Shown here in pieces: positions 41,805 to 58,657 of a stretch of 64,000 bases of DNA. The position numbers were made by a program, and so were the translations under genes. Each line of letters starts with the position of its first letter. Position 1 is the stretch's first letter. Below the pieces are notes generated by a model, which saw only the letters and a program-made list of their open reading frames with translations, searched no databases and was not told the origin of the DNA. The stretch comes from Pseudomonadota bacterium (GTDB lineage: Bacteria > Pseudomonadota > Alphaproteobacteria > Rhodobacterales > Rhodobacteraceae), in the NCBI GenBank assembly GCA_020161615.1, contig JAIUPD010000002.1, positions 495,641-559,640 on the forward strand, written 5' to 3'.

Positions 41805-41896
41805 CTGCCCCTTCGCGGGGATTATCGCGAAAAATCAGCTTGCTGGCCTCATCTCGGCCCCTCCCGCCCCGCAACAGAAATCCCCCCAGAAAGCCC

Positions 41897-41925
41897 TTGT
41901 TCTCCGGCATCCGGGCCAATATACG
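41897..41925 (+). promoter_or_regulatory. Promoter of tRNA-Ser
   Basis: TTGTTC at 41897-41902 and TATACG at 41920-41925 are 17 bases apart, and the tRNA begins eight bases after the -10. Spacing and position are those of a sigma-70-type tRNA promoter. Confidence 0.75.
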
Positions 41926-41932
41926 GGGCGGT

Positions 41933-42022
41933 GGAGACGTGGCCGAGTGGTCGAAGGCACACCCCTGCTAAGGGTGCAGACGGGAAACCGTCTCGAGGGT
42001 TCGAATCCCTTCGTCTCCGCCA
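41933..42022 (+). tRNA. tRNA-Ser (GCT anticodon)
   Basis: A 90-base class II tRNA including an encoded CCA. The acceptor stem is GGAGACG with CGTCTCC, then discriminator G and CCA. The anticodon loop CTGCTAA has anticodon GCT, reading AGC/AGU serine codons. A long variable arm (GACGGGAAACCGTC) and the T-loop GGTTCGAATCC are present. It has its own promoter just upstream. Confidence 0.95.
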
Positions 42023-42143
42023 CCTTCCCCAGATTGCTGCACGATAGGGCGCGCGCCGGGCGAGGGCTTTGTCCGTTGACTCAGCCCGACGGTGGGATCA
42101 GCCCTGCCGAGACGGCCGCCGATCCCCCACAGGCCCGCACCTG

Positions 42144-44111
42144 TTATCCCTCACCGCGCAAGAGGTCGGTCAGGCGGATCGGGGTGCTTTGGCCGGACAG
42201 GAGCGCGCGGTAGATGATGACCGATTCGGTCACCCGCATGACGTAGTTGCGGGTTTCGCTGAAGGGGATCATCTCGACCCAGTCGATCGGGTCCACCCCG
42301 GGATCGCGCGGGTCGCCGTAGTCCTGCGCCCAGCGGCGGGGGCGGCCGGGGCCGGCGTTGTAGGCGGCGCTGACCATCGACAGGGTGCCGCCGAAAAGCT
42401 CGGACATTTCCTGCAGATAGCCCGCACCCAGCCTCGCGTTATAGGCCGGGTCCGAGATCAGCCACCCTTCTTCGAACGGCAGGCCCAGCCGCCGCGCCGT
42501 ATGCCGTCCGGTGGCGGGCATGACCTGCATGAGGCCCCGCGCATCGGCATGGCTGGTGACACGCGGGTCGAACTCGCTTTCCCGCCGGGCGATGGCCAGC
42601 GCCAGGTCGGCCGGCACCAGCAGGTCGGCCTGCGCCAGCTCGGTCACCGGGAAATAGGCGTTGGGCAGAAGGATCCCGCGGCCGATCGCTTCCTTGGCGA
42701 TGCGCAGGGCGAAATTCGGCTCCCCCCGGTCGAGCCAGAGTTGCGCCAGCGCGCCGAGTTGCGCCTCGTCCGTCAGGTTCTCGGCCAGTTGCAGGGTGAA
42801 ACGCCGCGCCTCGTACCATTGCCCGGCATCATGCAAGAGCAGCGCTGCCTGCAGCAATTCCGACGAGGCCAAGGGCGTGTCGTGCCAGTCGGGATAGGCG
42901 GGCGGCGCGATCAGCGCGGGGTCGAGGCTCAGGTCCAGCCGCTCTGCCGCCAACTGGCCATAGAACGCCGTCTGGTATTGGGCGCCGAAAGCGAAGGCCT
43001 CGCGCGCGGCTTCGGCATTGCCAAGGGCCTCCTGCGCGCGCCCCTCCCAATAGCCGGCCCGCCCCAGCGTGATCGGGCTGACCGAGCGGTTCCGCAGCGT
43101 CTGGAAATGCGCCAGTGCCTCGGCGGGCCGGTCGAGAAAGCGCAGCGCGATATAGCCGGCCAGCCATTCGAGGTCGGCCATGCTGGTGCCATGGTCCGTG
43201 AGCCCGTGATTGGCGGCGAGCGTGAAGGCGGTCTCATAGGCGCCCGCCTCCATGGCGCGGCGGGCCAGACGGGCACGCTGTGCCGCCCATTTCTCGGGCC
43301 GGCCCAGGTTGTCGGGCGAGACGGAGAGCATCAAATCCGCCGCCTCGTCCTGCAGGCCGCGGTTCAGCCGCCAGTAGAACCGGTCATAGGCCAGCCCGGG
43401 GTCATCGGCACGGGCGGCCGGCACCGCGTCGATCAGCGCATTGACCCCGTCGGCGCGGGCCTGCAACGCCAGCCGCGCGCGGGCCAGTGCCGCATCGGCT
43501 GCGCCGACGCGGGGGATCATCCGCTCGCTGGCGTTGCGCTCGCCCTCCCACAGCATCGCATCCAGCCTCTCGGCCGCCAGGGGCCGCAGCCGGTCACCGA
43601 AGCGGGTCAGCAGATCCTCCTCGATCGCCTCGGTCAGGGGATAGCCCAGCCAGAGGGCGCGCAACGTCTCGGTCGGATCGCGGTCGAGCGCCACCTCGGC
43701 CCTGAGGCGCGCCAGATACCCCTCGGAGGTGCGGGGCGGATGCAGGCTGAGCCAGCTCAGCACCGCCTCGGGCGGTTCCCCGGCCAGCCGGGCCTCGGCG
43801 CGGGTATAGAGCAGGTCCATCCCCGGCCAGTCCTGGTGATGGGTAGCGAAGGCGGCATAGGTCGAGAGATCCCCGGCAATCCCCTCGCGCAGGATCCGCC
43901 AGGTGGCGATGCGCACGCCGATCGGGCCCGCCGCCTCGCGCAGGACCTGGAAGCGCTCCACATCGCCCAGCCGCACGGCGCTGACCAGCGCGCCGATGGC
44001 GCCGCCCGCGCGCGGCGGCGGGGCGCCTTCCCAGGCCAGGGCGGGCCGGGCAAGGGCGGCTTGAGCCGCGACGAGGGTTGCGGCGGTCATCAGGGTCTTC
44101 AGCAGGCGCAT
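42144..44111 (-). CDS. Soluble lytic murein transglycosylase
   Basis: A 655-residue Slt-type enzyme. The signal peptide is cut near ALA (residue 26). A long all-helical superhelix (about 30-490) precedes the lysozyme-like SLT domain. The catalytic Glu is Glu511 in ARRESEFDP. ADARGLMQVMPAT and SAAYNAGPGRPRRW are the other domain motifs. It cleaves peptidoglycan glycan strands to 1,6-anhydro products in the periplasm. It is divergent from dapA. Confidence 0.94.
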   Translation of the reverse strand: MRLLKTLMTAATLVAAQAALARPALAWEGAPPPRAGGAIGALVSAVRLGDVERFQVLREAAGPIGVRIATWRILREGIAGDLSTYAAFATHHQDWPGMDLLYTRAEARLAGEPPEAVLSWLSLHPPRTSEGYLARLRAEVALDRDPTETLRALWLGYPLTEAIEEDLLTRFGDRLRPLAAERLDAMLWEGERNASERMIPRVGAADAALARARLALQARADGVNALIDAVPAARADDPGLAYDRFYWRLNRGLQDEAADLMLSVSPDNLGRPEKWAAQRARLARRAMEAGAYETAFTLAANHGLTDHGTSMADLEWLAGYIALRFLDRPAEALAHFQTLRNRSVSPITLGRAGYWEGRAQEALGNAEAAREAFAFGAQYQTAFYGQLAAERLDLSLDPALIAPPAYPDWHDTPLASSELLQAALLLHDAGQWYEARRFTLQLAENLTDEAQLGALAQLWLDRGEPNFALRIAKEAIGRGILLPNAYFPVTELAQADLLVPADLALAIARRESEFDPRVTSHADARGLMQVMPATGRHTARRLGLPFEEGWLISDPAYNARLGAGYLQEMSELFGGTLSMVSAAYNAGPGRPRRWAQDYGDPRDPGVDPIDWVEMIPFSETRNYVMRVTESVIIYRALLSGQSTPIRLTDLLRGEG

Positions 44112-44222
44112 GGATGCTCTTGAAAAGGGGCGTCCAAGAGTCTAGTCGCACAAGATGCCTGCGCAACACACAAAGGGGTCAGGAGACTGGCACCGGCGGC
44201 AGGCTGCCAAGAGGAGCAAGAC

Positions 44223-45098
44223 ATGATCCGGGGTTCGCTTCCCGCACTGGTCACGCCGTTCACCAACGGTGCGGTCGATTACGAGGCGCTCGAATCGTTG
44301 GTCGAATGGCAGATCGCCGAAGGGTCGCACGGGCTGGTTCCCGTGGGCACCACCGGCGAAAGCCCGACGCTGACGCATGACGAGCATGAAGAGGTCGTGG
44401 CCTTCGTCGTCAAGGTTGCCAAGGGCCGCGTGCCCGTGGTGGCCGGTGCCGGCTCGAACAACACGGCCGAAGCGATCCGTCTGCTCAAACACGCCGAGAA
44501 GGTCGGCGCCGATGCGGCGCTGGTCGTGACCCCCTATTACAACAAGCCGACCCAGGCAGGGCTGATCGCGCATTTCACCGCGCTGGCCCGGGCTTCGTCG
44601 CTGCCGATCATCATCTACAATATCCCCGGCCGGTCGGTCGTGGACATGATGCCCGACACGATGGGCGAGCTGGCCAAGCTGCCCTCGATCATCGGCGTCA
44701 AGGACGCGACCGGCAAGATCGAGCGCGTCTCGATGCAGCGGGCCAGCTGCGGGGCGGATTTCGTCCAGGTTTCGGGCGAGGATGCGACGGCGCTGGGCTT
44801 CAACGCCCATGGCGGCGTCGGCTGCATCTCGGTCACGGCGAATGTCGCGCCGAAGCTTTGCGCCGAATTCCAGGAGGCGACGCTGGCCGGCGATTACGCC
44901 CGCGCGCTGGAATACCAGGACCGGCTGATGCCGCTGCACACCGCGATCTTCCTGGAGCCGGGGCTGGCTGGGGCGAAATATGGTCTTTCGCGGCTGGGGC
45001 GCTGCTCGGCCGAGGTACGGCTGCCGCTTCTGGGCGTGACCGAGAAAACCGCCGAGGCGATCGACGCCGCGATGCGCCACGCGGGCATCCTGAACTGA
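44223..45098 (+). CDS. dapA: 4-hydroxy-tetrahydrodipicolinate synthase
   Basis: A 291-residue aldolase of the DapA family. The Schiff-base Lys160 is in GVKDATG, Tyr132 is in IIIYNIPGR, Thr44-Thr45 is in GTTGESPTL, and Arg137 binds the substrate carboxylate. It condenses pyruvate with aspartate semialdehyde, the first step towards diaminopimelate and lysine. The gene is monocistronic and ends in a strong terminator. A GAGGAGC ribosome site precedes the ATG. Confidence 0.97.
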   Translation: MIRGSLPALVTPFTNGAVDYEALESLVEWQIAEGSHGLVPVGTTGESPTLTHDEHEEVVAFVVKVAKGRVPVVAGAGSNNTAEAIRLLKHAEKVGADAALVVTPYYNKPTQAGLIAHFTALARASSLPIIIYNIPGRSVVDMMPDTMGELAKLPSIIGVKDATGKIERVSMQRASCGADFVQVSGEDATALGFNAHGGVGCISVTANVAPKLCAEFQEATLAGDYARALEYQDRLMPLHTAIFLEPGLAGAKYGLSRLGRCSAEVRLPLLGVTEKTAEAIDAAMRHAGILN

Positions 45099-45120
45099 GA
45101 TTTCCCGAGACGGAACGGGC

Positions 45121-45148
45121 AGGGGCGGCCTCGGCCGCCCCTTTCCTT
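45121..45148 (+). terminator. Rho-independent terminator of dapA
   Basis: AGGGGCGGCC (45121-45130) pairs with GGCCGCCCCT (45133-45142) around a tight CTCG loop, followed by TTTCCTTT. It starts 22 bases after the dapA stop. Confidence 0.8.
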
Positions 45149-45185
45149 TGCGCCCCTCGCTGGGACCCCGGCGCGGGTGGCGACC

Positions 45186-45230
45186 CCGGGAGGGTTTTCC
45201 CCCCTCCCGGACCCTCCCGGAGGATATTTT
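45186..45230 (+). repeat. Structured dispersed repeat, copy 1
   Basis: The stem CCGGGAGGG (45186-45194) pairs with CCCTCCCGG (45202-45210), loop TTTTCCC, followed by ACCCTCCCGGAGGATATTTT. The same plan, hairpin then ACCC and GAGGATA, recurs at 45577-45620 (minus) and 58620-58657 (plus). Confidence 0.7.
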
Positions 45231-45576
45231 CAGAACAAAAATGGGCGCGGTAACGGTGTCTTAACGTTAACGCGGCATCGTGGCGGCAGGGCGATGGCCA
45301 AAGCCGCCGCCTTGCGCCGATCCCGGGTTCGGGCCGCTCGAAAGGTGGCAGGGGACGGGCCGGGCGCGCGACGGGGTGAGCGGCGTCGAACGCGCCGCGC
45401 CCCAGCGCGCGGGGTTCGCAGAGAGCGCGCGGGGACGCCCGGTCCCGCAGCGCTTGCCGCGCCTGTGACGGGCCGATGCGCCTCGGAGCGGGGGGCGGCG
45501 CCCTCTTCGTACCTCGCGCTGGCACGCTCTCAGGGCGCGCGATCATGGTTAACGAAGTCTCGCGCTTCTTTGCGCT

Positions 45577-45620
45577 GCAAATATCCTCGGGGGTTCCAAG
45601 GGGGTGGAAAACCCCCTTGG
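45577..45620 (-). repeat. Structured dispersed repeat, copy 2
   Basis: Read on the minus strand, the stem CCAAGGGGG pairs with CCCCCTTGG around TTTTCCA, followed by AACCCCCGAGGATATTTGC. Relative to copy 1 the stem bases differ on both sides in a pairing-preserving way, so the hairpin rather than the sequence is kept. Confidence 0.7.
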
Positions 45621-46032
45621 CCCCGGCCGCCCCCGGGCCCGCCGTTGTTCAGAAGCCGACCCGGCCCGCGCCCCTCCGATCCCGCAACTCTTGCGCCTGA
45701 TCGGGGTGGCGCCGTCCGTTCGTCCCCTGCCGCGCGCTCGTTGGGGCAAGCGCTAAAGGACTATCCTCCTGCCTGACCCGCTCCGGCCGCCTATCGGTGT
45801 GGCCGTCCCCGCCAGCGGGATCTGCGCCGCACCAGTGGCCAGCACCGACCAGCGATACTGCCTGCCGCCGCGCGCATCGGCGGTGCGCCCGAGGAGCCCG
45901 AGATTCTCCACCTCCGCGCCGATCCCGCCGGGGCGCGGGCGAATCACGGGGAGTTGACGACAGGCGCAAGGCGGCGGGCAAGGCGCGTCCACACCCGGCC
46001 CCGAAAGCTGCGCGGGGAGGCCAATTCGCCCC

Positions 46033-46061
46033 TTGATTTCCCCCGCCCGGTGCCGTAACCC
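46033..46061 (+). promoter_or_regulatory. Candidate promoter of tRNA-Trp
   Basis: TTGATT at 46033-46038 and TAACCC at 46056-46061 are separated by 17 bases, and the tRNA begins 13 bases later. The -10 is a poor match, so the assignment is tentative. The transcript may continue into secE-nusG. Confidence 0.35.
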
Positions 46062-46073
46062 CCGGCGCAGGAT

Positions 46074-46149
46074 AGGGGTATAGCTCAGCCGGTAGAGCGA
46101 CGGTCTCCAAAACCGTAGGTCGCGGGTTCGAACCCTGCTGCCCCTGCCA
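46074..46149 (+). tRNA. tRNA-Trp (CCA anticodon)
   Basis: A 76-base tRNA including CCA. The acceptor stem is AGGGGTA with TGCCCCT (one G-T pair), discriminator G. The anticodon stem ACGGT/ACCGT holds loop CTCCAAA with anticodon CCA. The T-arm contains GGGTTCGAACCC. Placement directly before secE-nusG is common in proteobacteria. Confidence 0.96.
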
Positions 46150-46321
46150 CCTCCCTCCCGACATCGCTGTGTTGCAGAAACGTCAACATCGGCGGCTTCG
46201 TGCCTTCGGAATGGGCGCGGGCGGCCCCGGTGGGTTGAAAGGCGCGGCCCTCCGGCGTATCTCGGCGCCAACCGCCGCGTCGCTGCCCCGCGCGGCCCTT
46301 CGATCCCGCAAAGGTGTGACC

Positions 46322-46519
46322 ATGGCCCGGACCAATCCGTTGACCTTCCTCCAGCAGGTGCGTTCGGAAACCGCCAAGGTCTCGTGGCCGACCCGCCGCG
46401 AAGTCGGGGTGAGCACCATCATGGTGCTGGCGCTGACCGGCCTGACGGCGGTGTTCTTCTTCCTCGTCGACCTGCTGATCCGCACCGGCCTCGGCGCGCT
46501 TCTGGGGTTGGTGAGCTGA
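46322..46519 (+). CDS. secE: Preprotein translocase subunit SecE
   Basis: A 65-residue single-helix SecE. PLTFLQQVRSETAKVSWPTR is the conserved amphipathic segment, followed by one membrane helix (about residues 35-60). It stabilises SecY in the translocon. ATG 46322 is preceded by an AAAGGTG site. The frame is open upstream to 46169 but the extra residues have no SecE similarity. It is the first protein gene after tRNA-Trp. Confidence 0.95.
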   Translation: MARTNPLTFLQQVRSETAKVSWPTRREVGVSTIMVLALTGLTAVFFFLVDLLIRTGLGALLGLVS

Positions 46520-46552
46520 GGCCGCGCGGGACGCGAAATCCGGCCCGGCCCC

Positions 46553-46581
46553 TTGAATCTTGTGGCCGGGGGCGATAAAGG
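46553..46581 (+). promoter_or_regulatory. Candidate promoter between secE and nusG
   Basis: TTGAAT (46553-46558) and TAAAGG (46576-46581) are 17 bases apart. A transcript from here would start near 46588 and meet the hairpin with a T-run at 46607-46634, giving an RNA of about 50 bases unless the polymerase reads on into nusG. Confidence 0.35.
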
Positions 46582-46592
46582 CACCAGCAATA

Positions 46593-46644
46593 CCCGGCAG
46601 GATGGCGCGCACCGATTCGGTGCGCACATTTTTTGTCTGCCGGG
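46593..46644 (+). terminator. Nested terminator-like hairpin between secE and nusG
   Basis: The inner stem GCGCACCG (46607-46614) pairs with CGGTGCGC (46618-46625), followed by six T (46629-46634): a textbook intrinsic terminator. An outer 8-bp stem, CCCGGCAG (46593-46600) with CTGCCGGG (46637-46644), encloses it. It sits inside what is normally one secE-nusG transcript, so it probably acts as an attenuator. Confidence 0.65.
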
Positions 46645-46728
46645 CTTCTGCGATCTGGTCGGGCGCAAGCCTCTGACATAAAACGGAAATGCGCATCGGC
46701 TGATGGCGGATGCAGACGGGGAAATGGC

Positions 46729-47262
46729 ATGGCCAAGCGGTGGTATTCGGTGAGCGTCCTCTCGAACTTCGAGAAGAAGGTCGCCGAAGCAATTCGCCAG
46801 GCTGCCGCCGAGGCGGGGCTTGAGGACGAGGTCGAAGAGGTTCTCGTGCCGACTGAGGAGGTCATCGAGGTCCGGCGCGGCAAGAAGGTGACGTCCGAGC
46901 GGCGCTTCATGCCCGGCTATGTGCTGGTGCGCATGGAAATGTCGAACCGGACCTATCATCTGGTCACCTCGATCAACCGGGTCACTGGCTTCCTGGGTCA
47001 GCCCGGCAAGCCCAGCCCGATGCGCGACGACGAGGTGAACCTGATTCTGAACCGCGTCGAGGAAGGGCAGGAGGCGCCGCGCAGCCTGATCCGCTTCGAG
47101 GTCGGCGAGCAGGTGAAAGTGTCCGACGGGCCCTTCGACGGCTTCTCGGGCATGGTCGAGGAAGTGGACGACGACAATGGCCGCCTGAAGGTCATGGTCT
47201 CGATCTTCGGCCGGCCGACGCCGGTCGAACTGGAATTCACCCAGGTCACCAAAGGGACCTGA
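46729..47262 (+). CDS. nusG: Transcription termination/antitermination factor NusG
   Basis: A 177-residue NusG. MAKRWYSVSVLSNFEKKVAE begins the NGN domain that binds the RNA polymerase clamp. RRFMPGYVLVRMEM and VTGFLGQPGKPSP are conserved, and the C-terminal KOW domain starts near VSDGPFDGFSGMVEEVDDD. It links transcription to Rho or to the ribosome. ATG 46729 matches the family start; an out-of-frame ATG lies at 46724. Confidence 0.97.
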   Translation: MAKRWYSVSVLSNFEKKVAEAIRQAAAEAGLEDEVEEVLVPTEEVIEVRRGKKVTSERRFMPGYVLVRMEMSNRTYHLVTSINRVTGFLGQPGKPSPMRDDEVNLILNRVEEGQEAPRSLIRFEVGEQVKVSDGPFDGFSGMVEEVDDDNGRLKVMVSIFGRPTPVELEFTQVTKGT

Positions 47263-47349
47263 GTGTTCGCGTGGGAGGCAGGGCCAAGGCCCCGGCCGAA
47301 CCACTAAGCAGGTCCCCGTGCGGGGCCGTGTGACAGAAGGAGCGGCCAG

Positions 47350-47802
47350 ATGGCCAAGAAGATTATCGGGCAGCTGAAGCTGCAAGTGAAGGCGGGTCAA
47401 GCCAACCCGTCCCCGCCCGTGGGCCCGGCTTTGGGTCAGCGCGGCATCAACATCATGCAGTTCTGCAAGGACTTCAACGCGCGGACCGCGGACATGGAGC
47501 CCGGCTCCCCGGTTCCGGTCGTGATCACCTATTACCAGGACAAGTCGTTCAGCATGGAGCTGAAGACGCCGCCTGCGTCGTGGTTCCTGAAGAAAGCCGC
47601 CGGCCTGAAGCCGGTCGGCAAGCGCAACCGCGCCAAGGGCTCGACGAAGCCCGGCCGCGAGGTCGCCGGCTCCGTGACCGTCAAGCAGGTTCGCGAGATC
47701 GCCGAAGCGAAGATGAAGGACCTCAACGCCAACGATATCGAAGGCGCGATGCAGATCATCCTCGGCTCGGCCAAGAGCTGCGGTATCGAGGTGAAGGGGT
47801 AA
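47350..47802 (+). CDS. rplK: Large subunit ribosomal protein L11
   Basis: A 150-residue L11. The N-terminal block [29 protein letters not shown] is unmistakable, and the C-terminal rRNA-binding domain ends [12 protein letters not shown]. It forms the GTPase-associated centre with 23S rRNA. An AGAAGGAG ribosome site precedes the ATG. It is separated from rplA by three bases. Confidence 0.98.
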   Translation: MAKKIIGQLKLQVKAGQANPSPPVGPALGQRGINIMQFCKDFNARTADMEPGSPVPVVITYYQDKSFSMELKTPPASWFLKKAAGLKPVGKRNRAKGSTKPGREVAGSVTVKQVREIAEAKMKDLNANDIEGAMQIILGSAKSCGIEVKG

Positions 47803-47805
47803 GTC

Positions 47806-48504
47806 ATGGCCAAGATCGGTAAACGGACGGCCAAGGCGCGCGAAGCCTTCGGAACCAAGACCAACGTGTCGGTTGAGGACGCGGTCAGCCTGATCAAGGG
47901 CGCTGCCTCGGCGAAGTTCGACGAGACCGTCGAAGTGGCGATCAACCTCGGCGTCGACCCGCGTCACGCCGACCAGATGGTCCGCGGCGTCGTGTCGCTG
48001 CCCAACGGCACCGGCAAGACCGTGCGCGTCGCCGTTTTCGCCCGTGGCGCCAAGGCTGAGGAAGCCCAGGCTGCCGGTGCGGATATCGTCGGCGCCGAAG
48101 AGCTGATGCAGTCCATCCAGGGCGGCACCATCGACTTCGACCGCTGCATCGCCACGCCGGACATGATGCCGCTGGTCGGCCGTCTGGGCAAGATCCTCGG
48201 CCCGCGCAACCTGATGCCGAACCCGAAAGTGGGCACGGTGACCATGGATGTGGCGCAAGCGGTCAAGGACGCCAAAGGCGGTCAGGTCCAGTTCAAGGTC
48301 GAGAAGGCGGGGATCATCCACGCCGGCGTCGGCAAGGTGTCGTTCGCGCCCGAGAAGCTGGCCGAGAACGTCCGCGCCATCGTCGATGCGGTGTCGAAGG
48401 CGAAGCCCTCGGGCGCCAAGGGTGCCTACCTGAAGAAGGTCTCGCTCAGCTCGACCATGGGCCCGGGCGTGAGCGTCGACCTAGCCTCGGCCACGGCGCA
48501 GTGA
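47806..48504 (+). CDS. rplA: Large subunit ribosomal protein L1
   Basis: A 232-residue L1. It contains the signature [20 protein letters not shown] and the C-terminal [12 protein letters not shown]1 forms the mobile L1 stalk and in many bacteria represses translation of its own rplK-rplA message. It follows rplK by three bases. Confidence 0.98.
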   Translation: MAKIGKRTAKAREAFGTKTNVSVEDAVSLIKGAASAKFDETVEVAINLGVDPRHADQMVRGVVSLPNGTGKTVRVAVFARGAKAEEAQAAGADIVGAEELMQSIQGGTIDFDRCIATPDMMPLVGRLGKILGPRNLMPNPKVGTVTMDVAQAVKDAKGGQVQFKVEKAGIIHAGVGKVSFAPEKLAENVRAIVDAVSKAKPSGAKGAYLKKVSLSSTMGPGVSVDLASATAQ

Positions 48505-48509
48505 TTGCC

Positions 48510-48538
48510 CGCAGGATGGGCATACTGCCCATCCTGCG
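48510..48538 (+). repeat. Intercistronic hairpin after rplA
   Basis: GCAGGATGGGCA (48511-48522) pairs with TGCCCATCCTGC (48526-48537) around TAC, with a further closing C-G pair. It starts six bases after the rplA stop and has no T-run. A near-identical stem follows rpoB. Confidence 0.75.
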
Positions 48539-48819
48539 ACGAATTCCCCGGGTTTCGGCCCGTGGGATGGCGGGGCGGCGACGCCCTGTCCTGTCCGAGA
48601 CGGTGGGTGCCTTGCATCAGACCCGAAAGGGTTTAGGTAAGGCTTAATTTCCTGCCTGAGATGGGAACGAGACGCATTTCTACCGGGGGTCCCTTCGGGC
48701 ATTCCTCGGGCGGTTTTGGCCTCGGTTCCTTTCGGACCCGACGCCCGGCCTCTGGGAGCGATCCCGCCGGTCCGGGCAGACTTGAGCCGGGGGGCAACCC
48801 CCAAACTTGGAGCATACCT
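48539..48819 (+). promoter_or_regulatory. Probable L10 leader upstream of rplJ
   Basis: There are 281 bases between the rplA hairpin and the GTG of rplJ with no coding region. In bacteria the rplJ leader folds into a structure bound by the L10-L12 complex for autoregulation, and this is the expected place and size. Local stems such as GTCCCTTCGGGC and GGGGGCAACCCCC (near 48690 and 48790) are visible. I did not match the consensus of the known RNA family. Confidence 0.5.
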
Positions 48820-49335
48820 GTGGATAGAGCCCAAAAAGAAGCGTTGGTCGAGGAACTCGGCCAGATCTTCGAAAGCTCTGGCGTGGTCGTGGTTGCACAC
48901 TACGCGGGTCTGACGGTTGCCGAGATGCAGGATCTGCGGGCGCGCATGCGTGCCGCCGGCGGTTCCGTGCGCGTTGCCAAGAACAAGCTCGCCAAGATCG
49001 CCCTTGAAGGAAAGCCCTGCGCAAGCATCGGCGACCTTCTGACGGGCATGACCGTGCTTTCCTATTCCGAAGACCCCGTCGCTGCGGCGAAGGTGGCGAT
49101 CGGCTACGCCAAGGACAACAAGAAATTCGAGATCCTTGGCGGCTCGATGGGTGGCACGGCGCTCAATCCGGATGGTGTCAAGGCCGTCTCCGAACTGCCG
49201 TCGCGCGAGGAGCTTATCGCTTCGATCGTGGCGTGCATCGGGGCCCCGGCTTCGAACATCGCCGGTGCGATTGGCGCGCCTGCTTCGAACATCGCGGGCA
49301 TCCTCTCCACCCTGGAGGAGCGGGAAGCCGCTTGA
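48820..49335 (+). CDS. rplJ: Large subunit ribosomal protein L10
   Basis: A 171-residue L10 that starts with GTG ([20 protein letters not shown]); TTGGAG lies seven bases upstream. [17 protein letters not shown] is the conserved RNA-binding segment, and the C-terminal helix binds L7/L12 dimers. The frame is open back to ATG 48661, but that extension is leader sequence without L10 similarity. The repeat GAPASNIAG occurs twice near the C-terminus. Confidence 0.96.
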   Translation: MDRAQKEALVEELGQIFESSGVVVVAHYAGLTVAEMQDLRARMRAAGGSVRVAKNKLAKIALEGKPCASIGDLLTGMTVLSYSEDPVAAAKVAIGYAKDNKKFEILGGSMGGTALNPDGVKAVSELPSREELIASIVACIGAPASNIAGAIGAPASNIAGILSTLEEREAA

Positions 49336-49404
49336 GCAATCCTTGGCCCGCGTGGCGGTATTTCACCCCATGTCGGCAAACCCCTGTTAGAATGGAACTG
49401 AAAA

Positions 49405-49782
49405 ATGGCTGATCTGAAAGCTCTCGCCGAGCAAATCGTGAACCTGACCCTGCTGCAGGCTCAGGAACTGAAGCAAATCCTGAAGGACGAGTACGGCATC
49501 GAGCCCGCCGCTGGCGGCGCTGTCATGATGGCTGCTGGTCCGGCCGCGGCCGCCGAAGCCGTGGAAGAAAAGACCGAGTTCGACGTGATCCTCGTCGACG
49601 CCGGCGCCAACAAGATCAACGTGATCAAGGAAGTGCGCGGCATCACCGGTCTGGGCCTGAAAGAAGCCAAGGACCTGGTTGAAGCCGGTGGCAAGGCCGT
49701 GAAAGAGCAGGCCAGCAAAGCCGAAGCCGAAGAGCTGAAGAAGAAGCTCGAAGCGGCTGGCGCCAAGGTCGAGCTGAAGTAA
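49405..49782 (+). CDS. rplL: Large subunit ribosomal protein L7/L12
   Basis: A 125-residue L7/L12. The N-terminal dimerisation domain ([21 protein letters not shown]) is followed by an Ala-rich hinge and the C-terminal domain [21 protein letters not shown], which recruits translational GTPases. It lies 69 bases after rplJ and is the usual partner in the L10 stalk. Confidence 0.98.
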   Translation: MADLKALAEQIVNLTLLQAQELKQILKDEYGIEPAAGGAVMMAAGPAAAAEAVEEKTEFDVILVDAGANKINVIKEVRGITGLGLKEAKDLVEAGGKAVKEQASKAEAEELKKKLEAAGAKVELK

Positions 49783-49789
49783 TCCGGTG

Positions 49790-49943
49790 GGGTGCTCCGC
49801 ACCCTGACGGCGCGATAAGGCTGGGTCCGGCATCGTCCGGGCCCGGCCCGAACTGTTTCTGAGGCAGCTTCCGGCAGCGGGTTTCGCGAAACCCCCTTCC
49901 CGAAGCAGCCGAGGCTCGGGAGCGGTCCTTTGGGACGGACCGC
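49790..49943 (+). promoter_or_regulatory. Hairpin-rich rplL-rpoB spacer
   Basis: Three stems lie in this part of the 257-base spacer. They are GGGTGC with GCACCC (49790-49804), the perfect palindrome GGGTTTCGCGAAACCC (49879-49894) and GCGGTCC with GGACCGC (49922-49943). None has a strong T-run. In E. coli the same spacer holds an attenuator and an RNase III site, so a comparable function is likely. Confidence 0.5.
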
Positions 49944-50039
49944 AGGAATGGAGCCTCCGCTTCTGATTCGCATGGGGTGCAGCCCGGCCGAGGCCCGACG
50001 GCAGGCGCATCCGCGAACGAATGAAAGGTGATACCGAGC

Positions 50040-54176
<4,137 letters not shown>

Positions 54177-54189
54177 GGCAGCTCGCTCC

Positions 54190-54217
54190 GTAGGATGGGC
54201 AATGTTGCCCATCCTAC
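54190..54217 (+). repeat. Intercistronic hairpin between rpoB and rpoC
   Basis: GTAGGATGGGCAA (54190-54202) and TTGCCCATCCTAC (54205-54217) form a near-perfect palindrome with a minimal loop. It is closely related to the hairpin after rplA (GCAGGATGGGCA). No T-run follows, so it is not a classical terminator. Confidence 0.75.
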
Positions 54218-54247
54218 CCTTCCCGTACCCCCTTCAAGGACGTTGAG

Positions 54248-58468
<4,221 letters not shown>

Positions 58469-58490
58469 GGCCCTCGGGCTGAGAGACGAG

Positions 58491-58523
58491 ACCCCCCGCA
58501 GCGCAGGTTGCGGGGGGTTTTTC
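58491..58523 (+). terminator. Rho-independent terminator of the rpoBC operon
   Basis: ACCCCCCGCA (58491-58500) pairs perfectly with TGCGGGGGGT (58509-58518) around an 8-base loop, ending in TTTTTC. It lies 22 bases after the rpoC stop. Confidence 0.9.
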
Positions 58524-58619
58524 GTTGACGGCCGGGAGAGGGGTTTCGCCCTCGACCGCGACGCCTCCGGCGCCGAGCCCTCGGGCGACCAGCGGCGCCG
58601 CGTTCCGCGGCGCCGGAAG

Positions 58620-58657
58620 CCGGGGGGCATTCTTCCCCCCGGACCCCCCTGAGGATA
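58620..58657 (+). repeat. Structured dispersed repeat, copy 3
   Basis: CCGGGGGG (58620-58627) pairs with CCCCCCGG (58635-58642) around CATTCTT, then ACCCCCCTGAGGATA. The plan is the same as in the two copies near 45.2 and 45.6 kb, with other stem bases. The rest of the gap between rpoC and the EamA gene shows no gene. Confidence 0.65.

Larger units (their letters stand above)
45149..46073. other. Long apparently gene-free stretch
   Basis: About 925 bases between the dapA terminator and tRNA-Trp. The open frames found here are Arg/Pro-rich, have no recognisable homology and lack good ribosome sites. The stretch holds two copies of a structured dispersed repeat in opposite orientation (45186-45230 and 45577-45620), a TTAACGTTAA palindrome (45261-45270) and an exact ATGGTTAA (45545-45552), which is TTAACCAT on the minus strand. 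An unrecognised small RNA cannot be excluded. Confidence 0.55.

Noticed and set aside
42069-44123. Plus-strand open frame of 684 codons opposite the lytic transglycosylase
   Set aside because: Antisense translation rich in Arg/Gln/Gly; the minus-strand SLT protein has catalytic motifs and a signal peptide.
45177-45776. Plus-strand open frame of 199 codons in the dapA-tRNA-Trp gap
   Set aside because: The translation is Arg/Pro/Gly low complexity, crosses both repeat copies and has no ribosome site.
45099-46073. Possible tmRNA or other standard small RNA in the 1-kb gap
   Set aside because: I looked for a tag-peptide coding segment and tRNA-like ends and found neither.
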